From: Lomentospora prolificans
Taxonomy: Eukaryota > Ascomycota > Sordariomycetes > Microascales > Microascaceae
Assembly (NCBI GenBank): GCA_029532625.1
Contig: JARFXM010000004.1
Location: forward strand, 62,001 to 126,000
Length of the DNA: 64,000 bases
Reading direction: 5' to 3'
The notes beneath the pieces are model-generated. The model was not told where the DNA came from. It saw only the letters and a list, made by a program, of their open reading frames with translations, and did not search any database. Both the position numbers and the translations under genes were made by a program. Within the stretch, counting starts at the first letter, position 1, and every line of letters begins with the position of its first letter. Below, one piece after another: positions 43,810 to 55,148 of this stretch.

Positions 43810-44994
43810 TGTGTTGGTATTAGTGTGCTGATAATATTCGATTGATCATGAGGTATGTAGTGTTAGTGTAGGCCGTTTTATATTATCTATTTGCTTCGAT
43901 GTACGACCTTTGCTATTTCCTAGAGTATCTCAACTCCAAGCCCGGCTATTGCGGCCTCCATCATTGTCGACCTGATGACCATGCTGCGTCTAAGCCATCT
44001 GAGATTTGAAACCCGCTCTATAGGAATACGGGTTAGGGTGAGGTTGCCTAGCTGCTCGGTACCGCCTCATTACGAGGCAGTCCAGCTAAACTAGGGCATT
44101 GAGTAGAGTTGGCCATTGGCTCTTAATTACTCTTCGCATCGCTGCATTCCAAGATCTTGACGCTGGAATAAACATCTTTAGGCTGTTTTCCCAGATACAT
44201 TGTGCGTTTCTTAAGACAAGCGTCATGAGACCCGTTGATGATGAGAGACTCAATTGAAGCAGACGACGGGGCAAGTTTACCGTACGTGGTGGTTTCCCCT
44301 TCTCGAGGAGGCGAGAACCAGTAGCTAGACGAAATCCGTCGTTCCATTATCGCTAGTCTAGAGGCAATCCTTTTGATGAACGTGCAGTATCATAGCAGTG
44401 ACTTTGGCCCGTTGGCGGATTCAGTGCAAGATTCGGCACCTCGCGGCAGAGGTCCTTGTCCGAGGTCGGATTCCTCCATATTTGGCATAGTCCGGAACCC
44501 CTGCAAAACGCCGTGGGGAATAATGGTTGCGCCGCAGGAGAGATGGAGGGGAAGAGGTGGTGGGGAATTTTTGTGTAGAAACATGAAAGCCAAGAATCTA
44601 AGTGCCCGCTTATCGAACGGAATTCGTGGGCTCGCGACGTCAAAGCTTGGAACTAGGGATGACATCGGCGAGGGCGTGTGCAAGCAGGCAATGGTTGAAC
44701 ACATGGATCATAAGAAACGGGAACGCGAAGGAGCATCACACAACAAAAAGACCGCCGAGACTAAGTAATAATAATGCGAGCTACGATTCCCGATTCATGC
44801 CCTCCTTACGCCTGCATTTGAAAATACCCGCCAAGGTTGATGCTTGGAAAGAGGGCCCAAGACCGCAATTCGATACTATTAATCTTGGACACCAAGTACA
44901 AAAATAAACCTTACCATAAAACCACGCTTGAAATTTGGACCAATATCTCTCAATCGCCGTCCTTGCTCACGGAGTCAGCGTCCGCATCTGCTTG
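43810..44994. other. Intergenic, convergent 3' ends
   Basis: Between the 7TM and flavin-reductase genes. Short frames are present but none has recognisable content. Confidence 0.45.
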
Positions 44995-46365
44995 CTATAC
45001 CAAGCCTATTATAACCCGTCGTGAATTAGCAAAATCGAACTTGAGTGGGATCTTATCCTTTGGACTTACACTTTCGTAACCCGCACCGATTGACCTAGGT
45101 CCGAGTTTCTTGACAATCCAAGGAGCGTGAATCCGCTTTGCGTCCACTCTAGCCTCATCGCCGCTGAGAGCTGGGTTGAAAATGATGTCTTTGGGGAGTG
45201 CGGGATTGATTACCGCCGGCCTAGCAATTCCGACAATGTCGCAGGCTCCCTCCTCGAGAGCGGCTTCCATGCCGGCACGGGAGCGGAACCCGCCCGTGAC
45301 CATCAGGATGGTGTTAGGAAGCTTCTTTCTCATCTCCCTCGCGAAGTCGAGGAAAAACGATTCGCGAGCAGCAGTGCTCTTGGACACTTCGACGACGGTT
45401 TCCCGACCTCCATTCATCATCTGAATATTCAACACAAGTTAGCCATCGGCCTAGACCCCAACACCACACAGCCAAGGAGCGGAACTTATTAATACCAAGG
45501 GATCCTCGTATGAGCCTCCGCTGATTTCTACAAAGTCTAAGCCCTGTGCAGCTATCAGAGCCGCCTGCTCAAGGCAATCTTGGAGTTCGGACTGCGAGTC
45601 CTCGTTGTGCTTATCGTGGTGGTCTGCCGAGTTGAGCTTGAGCCCGACGCAAAAGTTGGCTGGGACGGCCGCGCGTATCGCCTTGGCGATATCGACGACG
45701 ATCTTGGCCCTAGCGGCTGCCGACCCACCATAGGCGTCAGTCCTGCGGTTGGACCTCGACGAGAGGAATTGTGTGAGGAGGTATCCGTGAGCAGCGTGGA
45801 TCTGGACGCCGTCGAAGCCTGCATCGACACAGAGGCGTGCCGCGTCAACGAAGCGCTGCACGACGTGGTCGATATCCTCCAGCGTCATTTCCCGGGGCGT
45901 CCCAAAAGCTATCTTGGCCGCGAGGGTATCGGTCAAGCCCGACCCGAGGTTTAACGGCACGGGGCTGGGCGCAATGGACTTGGCAAAGATGCTTCGTTTG
46001 CCGTGGCCGAGCGGGCTCTGTCGACCGGGGTGGTTGATCTGGACGATGGTGGGCGTCCCGTTGCGCTTGCACGTCTGTGCGAGGTCCTTGTAAGCCGAGA
46101 GCAGCTTGTCCCGGGGTAGGTCGGAGTCCAGCGCCAAATCGGCGAGGCCGCCCAGATACTTGGCGTCGATTTGCACGTTGCCGGTGAGGAGCATGCCCCA
46201 GCCGCCGTCGGCCCACGCACCGTAGGCGTTCTTGAAATAATCCGGGGTCGGGAGTTTTTCGGAATCGGCCATCTGTTCTGTCATGGCGGCCTTTGCCAGC
46301 CGGTTCGGGAACACGAGGCCGCATGGTAGCGTCAATGGATGCGATAATAATAGAGAGGCCGCCAT
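44995..46365 (-). CDS. Old-yellow-enzyme-like NADH:flavin oxidoreductase
   Basis: Two exons, complement of 46365-45496 and 45420-44995, encode 431 residues. The intron is GTATTA with a GCTAAC branch and ATTCAG, joining EDPL to MMNGGRE. The TIM-barrel FMN oxidoreductase features are complete: NRLAKAAMTEQMA near 21-33, GNVQID, QINHPGRQ at 109-116, IHAAHGYL with the HxxH substrate-binding pair (His190, His193), SSRSNRRTDAYGGS, and the late phosphate-binding part TGGFRSRAGMEAAL and GIARPAVINP. Such enzymes reduce activated C=C bonds of enones and related compounds using NAD(P)H. It is the first of four minus-strand genes of the metabolic block, 1 kb downstream of the decarboxylase gene. Confidence 0.93.
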
Positions 46366-47360
46366 GGTTTGGAGTATTGGAATTGGGGGAGATGTAAAAA
46401 GCTCTGGTGATGCGACGAATATTATAATATTGAGGCCAAGTCCGAGAAAGGAAGCCGTGTGTTTGATCAATGTTTTAAATAATAATTTTTACCACTTAAA
46501 AAACTTTTTGGCGCTAACAAAAGACGCAAGGCTGGCCAGCGTCGTTTCATCGGTCTATCAGTCTCCCCGGTGCAACTGTGCCGCCCCCGCTTCTCAATTC
46601 CAAACTTCCACCGACGGTCCGACTGTCGGGGGGACGTCGTCGCCAATAGCCAACAGGACGGTAGACTCAAACCATCTCTGGCAGTGTGGTTTGCTTGCTA
46701 GGTGCGGTGATATCATTTCTGATATCACGCTGTGGTGGGAAGGAAATGTGTGCATCGCTTCTTCAATCCCGGTCGTGCCTCTCGTCTCTTTGATCAATTG
46801 CCTACAACGCTGACATCTTCTGTCGTGTGCCTGCAAGGGCTACCTAAAAGAGATTTTTCTCTACATGTTTGGTTCGTTTGATTGGATTTGAAATCAGCCC
46901 TGTTTTTACGGTCCGGCGCATGGCAGCTGCGCGGTGGCTACGGTGGCCTGGCGAGATCGCAATCCCGCCCGCTGTTTGTGGGTCCTTAAAATAGCGGACG
47001 GCGGAGCTCCGCCACGAGGGCACAGTTTCCGAAGGCCGGTAATAGTTTGCGAAACGCACCCGCGAGCGGGCTATCGTTGGGTTCGGCATGACTCAATATG
47101 CCGACTTCTGTTATCTCGCCATTTGGAGGAGAAAGTCTTACCCACCATTTCTTACGCGTCAGGTGGCTGCCTCATGGGTGGGCGCAATTGCACAGTAGAC
47201 CTTTGGGCGGAAATGGCAGTGGACGTGGACATGACACAAGAGAATGAGAGAAAATGAACCAGATTACATACGTACGGGTTCTTAAAAAAGGGGGATTTAT
47301 GTATTGAGTATGCCCGGGGCCAGAGCTGATACTTTCTACTAGGGATTGTATTAAGTGTGT
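46366..47360. other. Promoter of the OYE-like gene and flank
   Basis: No coding frame. Just upstream of the OYE-like start is an AT-rich stretch (about 46470-46510). An inverted TGATATCA..TGATATCA pair lies near 46709-46729. Confidence 0.4.
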
Positions 47361-49103
47361 TTAGCTTTCCTTCGCCTTCTGATCGCGTGCCTTTTGCACT
47401 TCTAGTAGATGCTGCAACGGACCCTTTGGCGCGTCTTCCCGCTCCACAAACAGCTCAACCATCTTCAGCCCCTTTCCGTTGTTCAAATCTTCGTCGCAAA
47501 GAAGCTTGCACAACTCAACCCAGGTTTTCGCAGAGCCCGTGAATGTGTCCTCAGGGGCTCCGAAGAAACTGGGTCCTTGGAGATATCTCCATCGGGAAAC
47601 ATCGTTGTAGCCCTGGTTTAGGCCATGGATGCACCTTTCGATAGTGTATCCGTCGTTGTTGATCAAGAAGATGACCACGTTGAGGTTGTGGCGGATGATG
47701 GTTGCCAATTCCTGTGCCGTCATCTGGAAGCTGCCGTCACCGATGAACAGGACGGTGCGCGGGCTCTCGTTGCCAAGCCATTTGGAGGCCTGACTGAGTT
47801 CTCGTTGTGCGAGCGCGGCGCCCTGCGCACCTGGAAGCATGTACCCGATGGAAAGCCAAGTCACAGAAGTGAAGAAACGTGTGTGCTTTGGTAAGGGCAT
47901 CTCGCGGACGCCATATGCGGCAGTGCCGGTTTCGCCCATGACAATGTCCCCGGGTCGGATGAAGTTGGCAAGAATACGCCAGAGCCTGTCTTGAGAGAGA
48001 GCTCCGTCCCAGGACGCATCTGAGAGTGGGAGCATGTAGTCCCGAGGTAGCTCGGGGTATGGTTCAAACGTCTTCGCTTTGGAGAGATCGAGGTCTTTCA
48101 CCAGTCGAGAGACAATGGATTTGGCTGGGATATCGCGGTGGAGCTCTTCGCCTACTCTCACCTCGGTATCCGAGAAGGAGATAGTGGTCTCGGGTTTCGG
48201 TATGCTCGTGTAAGCATACGAGTTGGTAGAGCTAAAATGAGGTCCAAAGCACAAGATTACATCGGCTTCGTCCACGAATGCCTTGACAGCAGGGTCACCA
48301 AACCGTCCTTTATAAATCCCATGGAAATTCGGCAATGTCTCGTCTAGCAAACCCTTTCCGAATCCAGTCGTAAATGTGGGCCATTTTGTAGCCTCGGTGA
48401 AAGTTTGAACTTCACTTAGAATGCCGAGTGGACGCGTCTCACCGTCGACGAGAATCACAGGTTGTTTAGCCGAATAGATCCTGTCGAAAATCTTGCCAAG
48501 CACGGCTTCTAGAGCGGGAACAGGTAACGTATCAGGAATCTCCAAGGGACGGTCTAGCCTCTCGCTGCTGACCGGCAACGATACCAAGTCTACGGGGATC
48601 TCAAGGTAGACTGGGCGGCTATGGTGTAGACACTGACGTAAGACGTCATCAATTTGCTCCTGGCTTGTGCGGGGATCCCACAGACGTGTTTGTGCAACCG
48701 TAACATGTGCATGCATTTGCGCGAACCTCTTGTATTCTCCATCATTGAATGTATGATGAATCAGAAGCCGATCATCGTGGGATGCCCGCGCTGGGATGCC
48801 GACAATGTGCACGATGGGTGCACGCTCGGTGTAGGCTCCCGCGATAGCATTGATGGCCGAGAGCTCACCGACACCAAACGTGGTGACGAGCGCACCAATT
48901 CCCTTGATTCTCGCGTACGCATCCGTGGCATAGGCCGCATTCAGCTCGTTGGCATTTCCCACCCAAAGTAAGCCGGCCGGTTCCACGTAGTCCAGTAAGG
49001 TGAGGTTGTAGTCGCCTGGGACTCCGTGCACGGCCCCCACGCCTAGCTGGCGGAGACGACGGAAGAGATAATCTGCGAGTGGGATGGGTGGAGATGAAGA
49101 CAT
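47361..49103 (-). CDS. Pyruvate-decarboxylase-family thiamine-PP enzyme
   Basis: Single exon, 580 residues, full length for the family. Landmarks: VHGVPGDYNL and the cofactor-activating Glu53 in GNANELNAAYA; the catalytic His-His pair (His116-His117) in LIHHTFND; and the thiamine-diphosphate/Mg motif GDGS at 455-458 through NND at 482-484. It decarboxylates 2-keto acids to aldehydes. Residues alone do not say whether pyruvate or an aromatic/branched keto acid (phenylpyruvate, indolepyruvate) is preferred. Its place next to an aldehyde-oxidising enzyme, a reductase and an aromatic-acid exporter homologue favours a specialised keto-acid role over housekeeping fermentation; that is inference. 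Confidence 0.94.
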   Translation of the reverse strand: MSSSPPIPLADYLFRRLRQLGVGAVHGVPGDYNLTLLDYVEPAGLLWVGNANELNAAYATDAYARIKGIGALVTTFGVGELSAINAIAGAYTERAPIVHIVGIPARASHDDRLLIHHTFNDGEYKRFAQMHAHVTVAQTRLWDPRTSQEQIDDVLRQCLHHSRPVYLEIPVDLVSLPVSSERLDRPLEIPDTLPVPALEAVLGKIFDRIYSAKQPVILVDGETRPLGILSEVQTFTEATKWPTFTTGFGKGLLDETLPNFHGIYKGRFGDPAVKAFVDEADVILCFGPHFSSTNSYAYTSIPKPETTISFSDTEVRVGEELHRDIPAKSIVSRLVKDLDLSKAKTFEPYPELPRDYMLPLSDASWDGALSQDRLWRILANFIRPGDIVMGETGTAAYGVREMPLPKHTRFFTSVTWLSIGYMLPGAQGAALAQRELSQASKWLGNESPRTVLFIGDGSFQMTAQELATIIRHNLNVVIFLINNDGYTIERCIHGLNQGYNDVSRWRYLQGPSFFGAPEDTFTGSAKTWVELCKLLCDEDLNNGKGLKMVELFVEREDAPKGPLQHLLEVQKARDQKAKES

Positions 49104-49694
49104 GATGGGCGAGATTTACGAGGCGCTTGTGTAGTTGACAATGGATGAAGCTGTTTAAGATGGCCGCTCGGGGATGGTGCCTTTTAAAGGCCGTCGCATA
49201 GCACCGGCTCATCGGCTGTACCGAGGTACCTCTGCCAGGCCCGCGCCGGAGAAGAACCCTAATTGATTCGATGGTTGATTGGGCCGGTGCGGGGCTGGTT
49301 GGTCATTCGGAACACAGCGGCGAATCGCACGTTCCAATAAGTCAGCGACCCAAAACAAGCCGGCTTTGACGACGCCGATGACTCCTTCCGCACTTGGCAT
49401 CACCGTCAGGAAAATAAGTCGTTCCTTCCCTACCACGTATTTGGTGGGTATGGCAGGATACAACAACTAGAAATTTTAGTTCTTTTGCCGCCAAACGCTG
49501 ACACCGATCTTGAAGATGTCATTATGCATTGAACTCCTTTATTGAACGGATCGAGAGGTTGAGAATAGCATGCTAACATAATATCGAGCCGCTCGGGTGA
49601 AGGTGATTGCAAAAGCTAATAACAAGTTCATTACATTAAAGAAACAAACTAATATTCTAACATAAAAAACCGCCCCAGTGTTCATACACGCCGA
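49104..49694. other. Intergenic promoter region
   Basis: Upstream of the decarboxylase gene and 3' of the monooxygenase gene. No coding frame, no clear repeat. Confidence 0.45.
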
Positions 49695-51161
49695 TTAAAC
49701 ATACGTCAAATCGCTTTCAATACTGGCAAACCTAGCCTTCCATACATCAACGAGGTAGTCATCCCTCGGCTTCCACGGCCCCTTATCACCGGTCTTGGGC
49801 AGCATACCATCTGCATGATGGATATACGTGCTGTTGAGGTTCAAAAGACGCTTCTCCCTCATTTTCTCTGTCGCTGATGGGATGACAACCTTGGCTCCCT
49901 TCTTATCCATGTTCTTGATGATCCTAGTCATCACAGTGGCGTTGGCATCCGCGCCGAGCGTCCAGCTTGCATTCGTGTATCCAATTATAAAAGTTGCGTT
50001 TGGTAGATTCTGGAGAAGAGCGCCTCTCCAGACGAACTGTTTGGAGAAATCAAACGGCTGATTGTCAATAGTGATTTGGATGCCCCCGATAAGCCGAAGC
50101 TTCAGACCAGTCGCCGTGACAATAATGTCGGGTTGCAACACCTCGCTATTTTTCTTAAGACGAATGCCGTCCTCGGTGACTGTATCAATATGGGCCGTGA
50201 CGACACTTCCTTTTCCGTCAGACAACGCCTTATAGAAGTCTCCAGCAGGGCAAGTGCAGAGTCTCTGATCCCAGGGGTTGTAGGGAGGATTGAAATGGGG
50301 GTCAATAGGAATACTGGGCGGGAGCTGTTTCTTGGTTTCTCCAAGCAAGAGCCTACGGCTCAAAGAAGGAAACATCTTGGAACATTTGAAGAACAGCAAG
50401 CTCATAACGATGAACTTGAGCCGCACAAAGTACGATGCTACCCGAGAAGGGAACAATTTGCGGATAAAATTCCCGAGTTTGTCAACGGCGGGAAGCGAGA
50501 GGATGTAAGTAGGAGTTCGCTGAAGCATCGTCACGTGGGACGCTTTCTGAGCCAAGCTCGGAAGTAGGGTGATGGCGGTGGCGCCGGAGCCAATAATGAC
50601 GATATTTTTGTCTGCATAATTTAGATCAGTTGGCCAGAACTGGGGATGGACCACTATGCCCTTGAAGTTCTCGATGCCAGGTATTATTGCTGGGAGAGGG
50701 GTATCGTAGTCGTAGTAGCCGGTACCGAAGACAATCCATCTACACGCGATCGTCCTGCTCGGCTCGTCGCTGCCTTGTGGCTTAATTGTGACGCTCCAGA
50801 GAGCAGATTGTGAACTCCAGTCGACAGACTCCACACGTTGACCATATTGAATCTTTTTGTTGATGCCGGTTTCCTCAACGCTATCTCTGAGATACCGCAG
50901 TATGGAACTGCCGTCCGCAATAGAGCTCCGAGAGGTCCACGGCCTCCAAGCGAATCCAAAGGTGTGCAGGTCACTGTCGCTGCGGATTCCAGGATATTTA
51001 AACAGATCCCACGTACCACCCAAGCTATCGCGTGCTTCAAAGATGGTGTACGACTTGCCAGGAAGCTCGGTTTGGATGCGGTACGCCGTGTTGATGCCGG
51101 AGATTCCAGCACCGATGATGACTATGTCGTAGTCGGGTGTCGTAATATTATCGGATGCCAT
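49695..51161 (-). CDS. Baeyer-Villiger-type flavin monooxygenase
   Basis: Single exon, 488 residues. The N-terminal FAD-binding motif IIGAGISGI (15-23) is followed by FEARDSLGGTWDLFKYPGIRSDSD, typical of flavin-dependent monooxygenases. FKGIVVHPQFWP at 166-177 fits the Baeyer-Villiger fingerprint F-x-G-x-x-x-H-x-x-x-W-P. The second dinucleotide motif IIGSGATA (189-196) binds NADPH. ATG near 350 lies in the usual DIIVTATGL block. The enzyme would insert oxygen next to a ketone, or hydroxylate a soft nucleophile. It is somewhat shorter than classic Baeyer-Villiger enzymes (500-550). One internal hydrophobic stretch (near 250-265) may be membrane associated. Substrate unknown. Confidence 0.92.
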   Translation of the reverse strand: MASDNITTPDYDIVIIGAGISGINTAYRIQTELPGKSYTIFEARDSLGGTWDLFKYPGIRSDSDLHTFGFAWRPWTSRSSIADGSSILRYLRDSVEETGINKKIQYGQRVESVDWSSQSALWSVTIKPQGSDEPSRTIACRWIVFGTGYYDYDTPLPAIIPGIENFKGIVVHPQFWPTDLNYADKNIVIIGSGATAITLLPSLAQKASHVTMLQRTPTYILSLPAVDKLGNFIRKLFPSRVASYFVRLKFIVMSLLFFKCSKMFPSLSRRLLLGETKKQLPPSIPIDPHFNPPYNPWDQRLCTCPAGDFYKALSDGKGSVVTAHIDTVTEDGIRLKKNSEVLQPDIIVTATGLKLRLIGGIQITIDNQPFDFSKQFVWRGALLQNLPNATFIIGYTNASWTLGADANATVMTRIIKNMDKKGAKVVIPSATEKMREKRLLNLNSTYIHHADGMLPKTGDKGPWKPRDDYLVDVWKARFASIESDLTYV

Positions 51162-51912
51162 GTTTTCGCAAGCAAGTGGGACACAGCACGGAGAGCAAAA
51201 GTAGCTAGTTTGAGGGGAGCTAGCAGCAATAAGAACAACGACAATATGTTATCAAATGCTAGGCCATGCTGTATTTACTTGATATGGCGAAGATGCGGGC
51301 CTACGACGGGGCTTAATATCCACTTTCTCCCCCGCAGTTATTGACACCACTACGTGAAAGCCGAGGCTAGGTTTCCCAAGACTTGCACGCTAAGCTCTGG
51401 AAAAGGAAGCTAAAGCCACAGTTAGCCAAGAGCTTGTCACTACCAAGGCGGGGACGCGGAGGCCGCGGGGCAGATGATAGCCCGATCCTGGGTTGATGCT
51501 ACCGTCTTCCTCGCGGTTACTGAAGAGAGCTTAGTCTGTTTGTCCTTGGGTGTCGTGGAAGGGGACTATTTCCCTGTACTTGTCCAATTCCTATCTTGCA
51601 TGGCTACGGTTCAGCGCCGACTCTGCACTGCAGATCGAAACTTTTGGGACGGAGCCGGATTCAAATTTCATCCGCCAAGTCCGCAGTCGAACCTCGGCAT
51701 GGTCTTTTGCTTCTCTTCCTCTCGGCTCTTAGTTCAAAAGTGACGGGCAAAGCGACAAACATGGGGTTATGTTGGAGCAATAAGGTCACCGCTCCAAGAT
51801 GCTATTTATGCCTTATATTGAACAGATTCTATTTGTACAGGTATATTCAAGGTGAAGGGTAATATGGTGTATTGATTGGGGCTAGCCACGTTGGAAATAT
51901 TATCATACACTC
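51162..51912. other. Intergenic
   Basis: Promoter of the monooxygenase and 3' flank of the exporter gene; no gene recognised. Confidence 0.45.
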
Positions 51913-54900
51913 TCAAGTCTGCGTTGGAGCCGTTTGAGCGACGAGGTGCGACTCGCCAAGAACTCCTTTCAGAACCAAGACAAGCTCGTCTAGGTTGCCG
52001 AGGAATTTGATGTAGGCGCTCAAAGCGACACAAAAGCGACGGTAATGTTCGTTTCGCACCAGGTCGGGATCGCACGCGAGGTCCACGACGGGATGATGCT
52101 GCTGCCAGTATTCAAACGATCGCCTTACCAGGGGCGCGGGTAGGACCTCGGGGAGAGCATCACCCGTCTTCAACGCCTGATCGCATATTCCGAGAACCGC
52201 CATGACCTCGCCAATGCTCCGCTGATCCAGGATACCCGTGAAGTTTGCGAGACGGTCCTGGTACTCGAGGGGCAAGGTTCCTGAAAGTGATAGCATCCTG
52301 CCGAGATTGCGGTTCATGCTTTGGCAAAGGCTCTGCACTAGACTGAGACTCTCACTGTCGAACGGCGAACAAGAGAATTCGTAGCGTAGCAGACCTATTA
52401 AACTGTCCAACATGGACAAGGACTCGTATAGGCTGAGAGAAATGGATCCCGCCAGCAACTTCCCGTCCGTACTCGACTTACCCCAGGACGAGAGAAGGAG
52501 GGCGTAATGATCGGATAAAGATCGGATAGAGTGCGATAAAGTTTTGCTAATGTGTCTCGCAGCTGAAGGAGGACGAGGGAAGAGCTGGACTATGATGGAA
52601 GCGCCGACGCCAATGAGAACCAGGACTAGTCGACGCCAAAATACGTTGTAGACTACACCGGGATTTCCATATGAGGGAATGTGACTGAAAAGACGTTAGC
52701 AAAACGAATCTGCCAGAGTTGATTAGGGCGCTTTGTCAAGACACAACTGGTTGACTTACGTGTCGGCATAGCTATACCCGATTACGAGCACAAACGTCAC
52801 CGCTCCCATGATTACTCCCTGAAGAAACCGCGGCGAAAGATACAGTCGTATCCACATTAATATGAAGACAGCCGCTACCATGACTGCTGAAAGCCCATAT
52901 GGGTTTCCAGGACCTCCGCCTGACCCAATGTACCAAACAACTAATCCGAGGACACCGCCAGCGACCGTGCCAACGAGACGCGAGATCACGCCAAAGGTGA
53001 AATCCGCCATGTAAACGACTAGTCCTGTTTGCGCCATTATCAAGGCCCATAGGCCCTTTTCGCGGTAGTAGAATCCCGCAGTTTGGGGAAGGAGCCCCGG
53101 AATGGACACGGCGATGGTCACTACCACCATGCGAAGAGCGAAGAGTCCGTCGCTGTTTGTGAGCCAACGGAATGACCCTACTACGGCCTGCCCCAGCTTG
53201 CTCCGTCTCGCGGTGTAATGTCCGCGGCTAATGCGGAGCCTCTCCGCGGCTTCTTTAGTCTGTTCTGCAATTACCTCATCGGGGTCTTCTTCGGAAGTGG
53301 GCGCCATGCTGGGTGCTCTGTTACTTTTGCCAAAAGCCCACGCGCTGGCTTTGTTAAAGTTGGCGGGGCTCCAGAGTCGTGGTCGTGGAGAATTATCAAA
53401 GGTTGTGACGACCCTGTCTAGCAGTCCTTCAACGCTGTCCATCGCGGCGGCGAGGTGCTCCTCGAAGACCATGCCGATGACGAGACTGCGGAGGCGGCCG
53501 GCGACCGATGCATCGGAGGTCTTAAAACTGTTGTCGACGCGAAGTCTCTTGATATACGATTCGAGGAGCGTTTCGGTCGATTCATGGATGAAAGTAGGGC
53601 GCGCTTTCTGCAGACCAATCAGGGCTCTGTGGCACCGATTCGAGACAAGTTCCCTCTCTGCCGCAGGCAGTTTTCGGTACCAACGCCGGCAATTGACCAT
53701 GACTATGCACTCCTTGGCTGCCTCCAACCCCTCTAAACAGGCGCTGATGGCATCGGAACTAGCGTGTATGAGCTTACGAACAGTGTCTTCGCGCACGGGC
53801 TGGTTGTCGGGGCAGCGGAGGCCATGGATGAACTCTCCAAGTTGGAGCATCTGCTGTCCTCCGATCTCGTGCGGTTTCTCGTTGGCAGCCGTGGAACCCT
53901 CCAGGTTGTCCGTTACATCGGCGTACTTCTGCAGCGCTTGCATAACGTAAGCTTCGCCTGATATCCTGCTTGTGTGAAAATCCAAAAAGGACATGATGGA
54001 GCCCAACACTTGCTTGATACCCTCGGTTATTTCCTTTACGTCCTTGGGGCCCCAACTACCAACGGAAAAGTCGAGAGGGAGAAAGGCAAGGCACGGTACC
54101 ATCTCCCGGTATTCGGCAATGATCTTCGCCTTTGTATTTTGGAGGTGGATCAACCTGTCCGCGTCGCTTTTATCGGCTCCAAGGGTGGCCGAGGTGAATC
54201 GGAGGGGAACCATGAGGAGGTCCAGGAGGTTTTCAACGTTCCCGAGCACAACATAGGAAGTTGATCTCGGGAAAAAGAGGATGGAGCATACAAGTCCGAT
54301 TGCGGCCCCGATGGTGGCGGGCTTGATAATCCTGAGTGGAAGCGTTCTGGAGAAAGCGGGCAGGACGGGGGTGAAGAGAAGATAGATATCGCAGATGATG
54401 GTGGCGAATAGTTGGAAGAGGGCTAGTTTTGGATTGCTAGCGCGCACACGAGCCTATTAAAACTCTGTCAGTGTACTCTTGGACCCAATATCGACGGGTC
54501 AAAGGGGCTCATCCCGCTTACTAGCAGATAGAAGAAGAGGCAAACGAGGCAGTACGTTACCACCGTCACCCGCGCGTCAAGCAGGAAGCCCTGGTATATC
54601 AAAATCTGCGAGGCGCTTCTAGGGTCCACGCCCATCTTGGCTGCTGTTTGGACGGCCGCCCGCTGAAGTTCGGCGAGACGTGCTTCGGTGTCCGGGGCAG
54701 ATCGAGCGGCCAGGGCGGCCTTCATGACAATGGCGCCCCATCCCCATCCGAGAAGCATACCAAGTAGGAGGGTAGCGATTCCAAGAATGTATACAAAGAC
54801 GATTCCGGACGGCGGAAAGATTAACAGGACGAATCTTTGAAAAGCAAAATTAGCAAAGGAACAAGCTGCGGCTCGATTGAAGCCACAGCAACGATGTTAT

Positions 54901-55148
54901 GCTCACCCAGCGAAGAAGGTTGTCGCCCCGATGTTGCGCAAGACTGGTCCAATAAACATGAGAATACAGCCAACCCAACCAGCTACCCAGCAGCGGAAGA
55001 ATACTTTTAGCTCGCGACTACTAAAGTGATTGAAGAATGTGGGGATTTTCCTCTGTGGCGGCTCGTCGATCGATTGATGCGGGCGCGAACTTTGGTTTGA
55101 CAGGGGCTCGTCCTCCAGAGGAGGCATATTACCGTTGCTGGCCGTCAT
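51913..55148 (-). CDS. Aromatic-acid-exporter-family (BRE4-like) membrane protein
   Basis: Four exons, complement of 55148-54907, 54834-54522, 54453-52760 and 52684-51913, encode 1,006 residues. Introns: GTGAGC...AAAG; GTAAGC...AATAG; GTAAGT, CTAAC, TTCAG. The first 200 residues have about five hydrophobic helices (WVGCILMFIGPVL, IVFVYILGIATLLLGMLL, YQGFLL...CLVCLFFYLL), then PATIGAAIGLVCSILFFPRSTS. A long soluble helical region (about 250-520) follows. A second helical bundle (LFALRMVVVTIAVSIPGLL, GLVVYMADFTFGVISRLVGTVAGG, GLVVWYIGSG) corresponds to the fusaric-acid-resistance-like half, and a cytosolic C-terminal domain ends the protein. This is the layout of the fungal ArAE/Brefeldin-A-sensitivity family, proposed anion or aromatic-acid transporters. 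It sits in a block of aldehyde/acid metabolism genes, so acid export is a reasonable inference. Confidence 0.9.

Noticed and set aside
45837..46324. Long frames opposite or out of phase with the OYE-like gene
   Set aside because: They are shadows of a GC-rich conserved enzyme exon.
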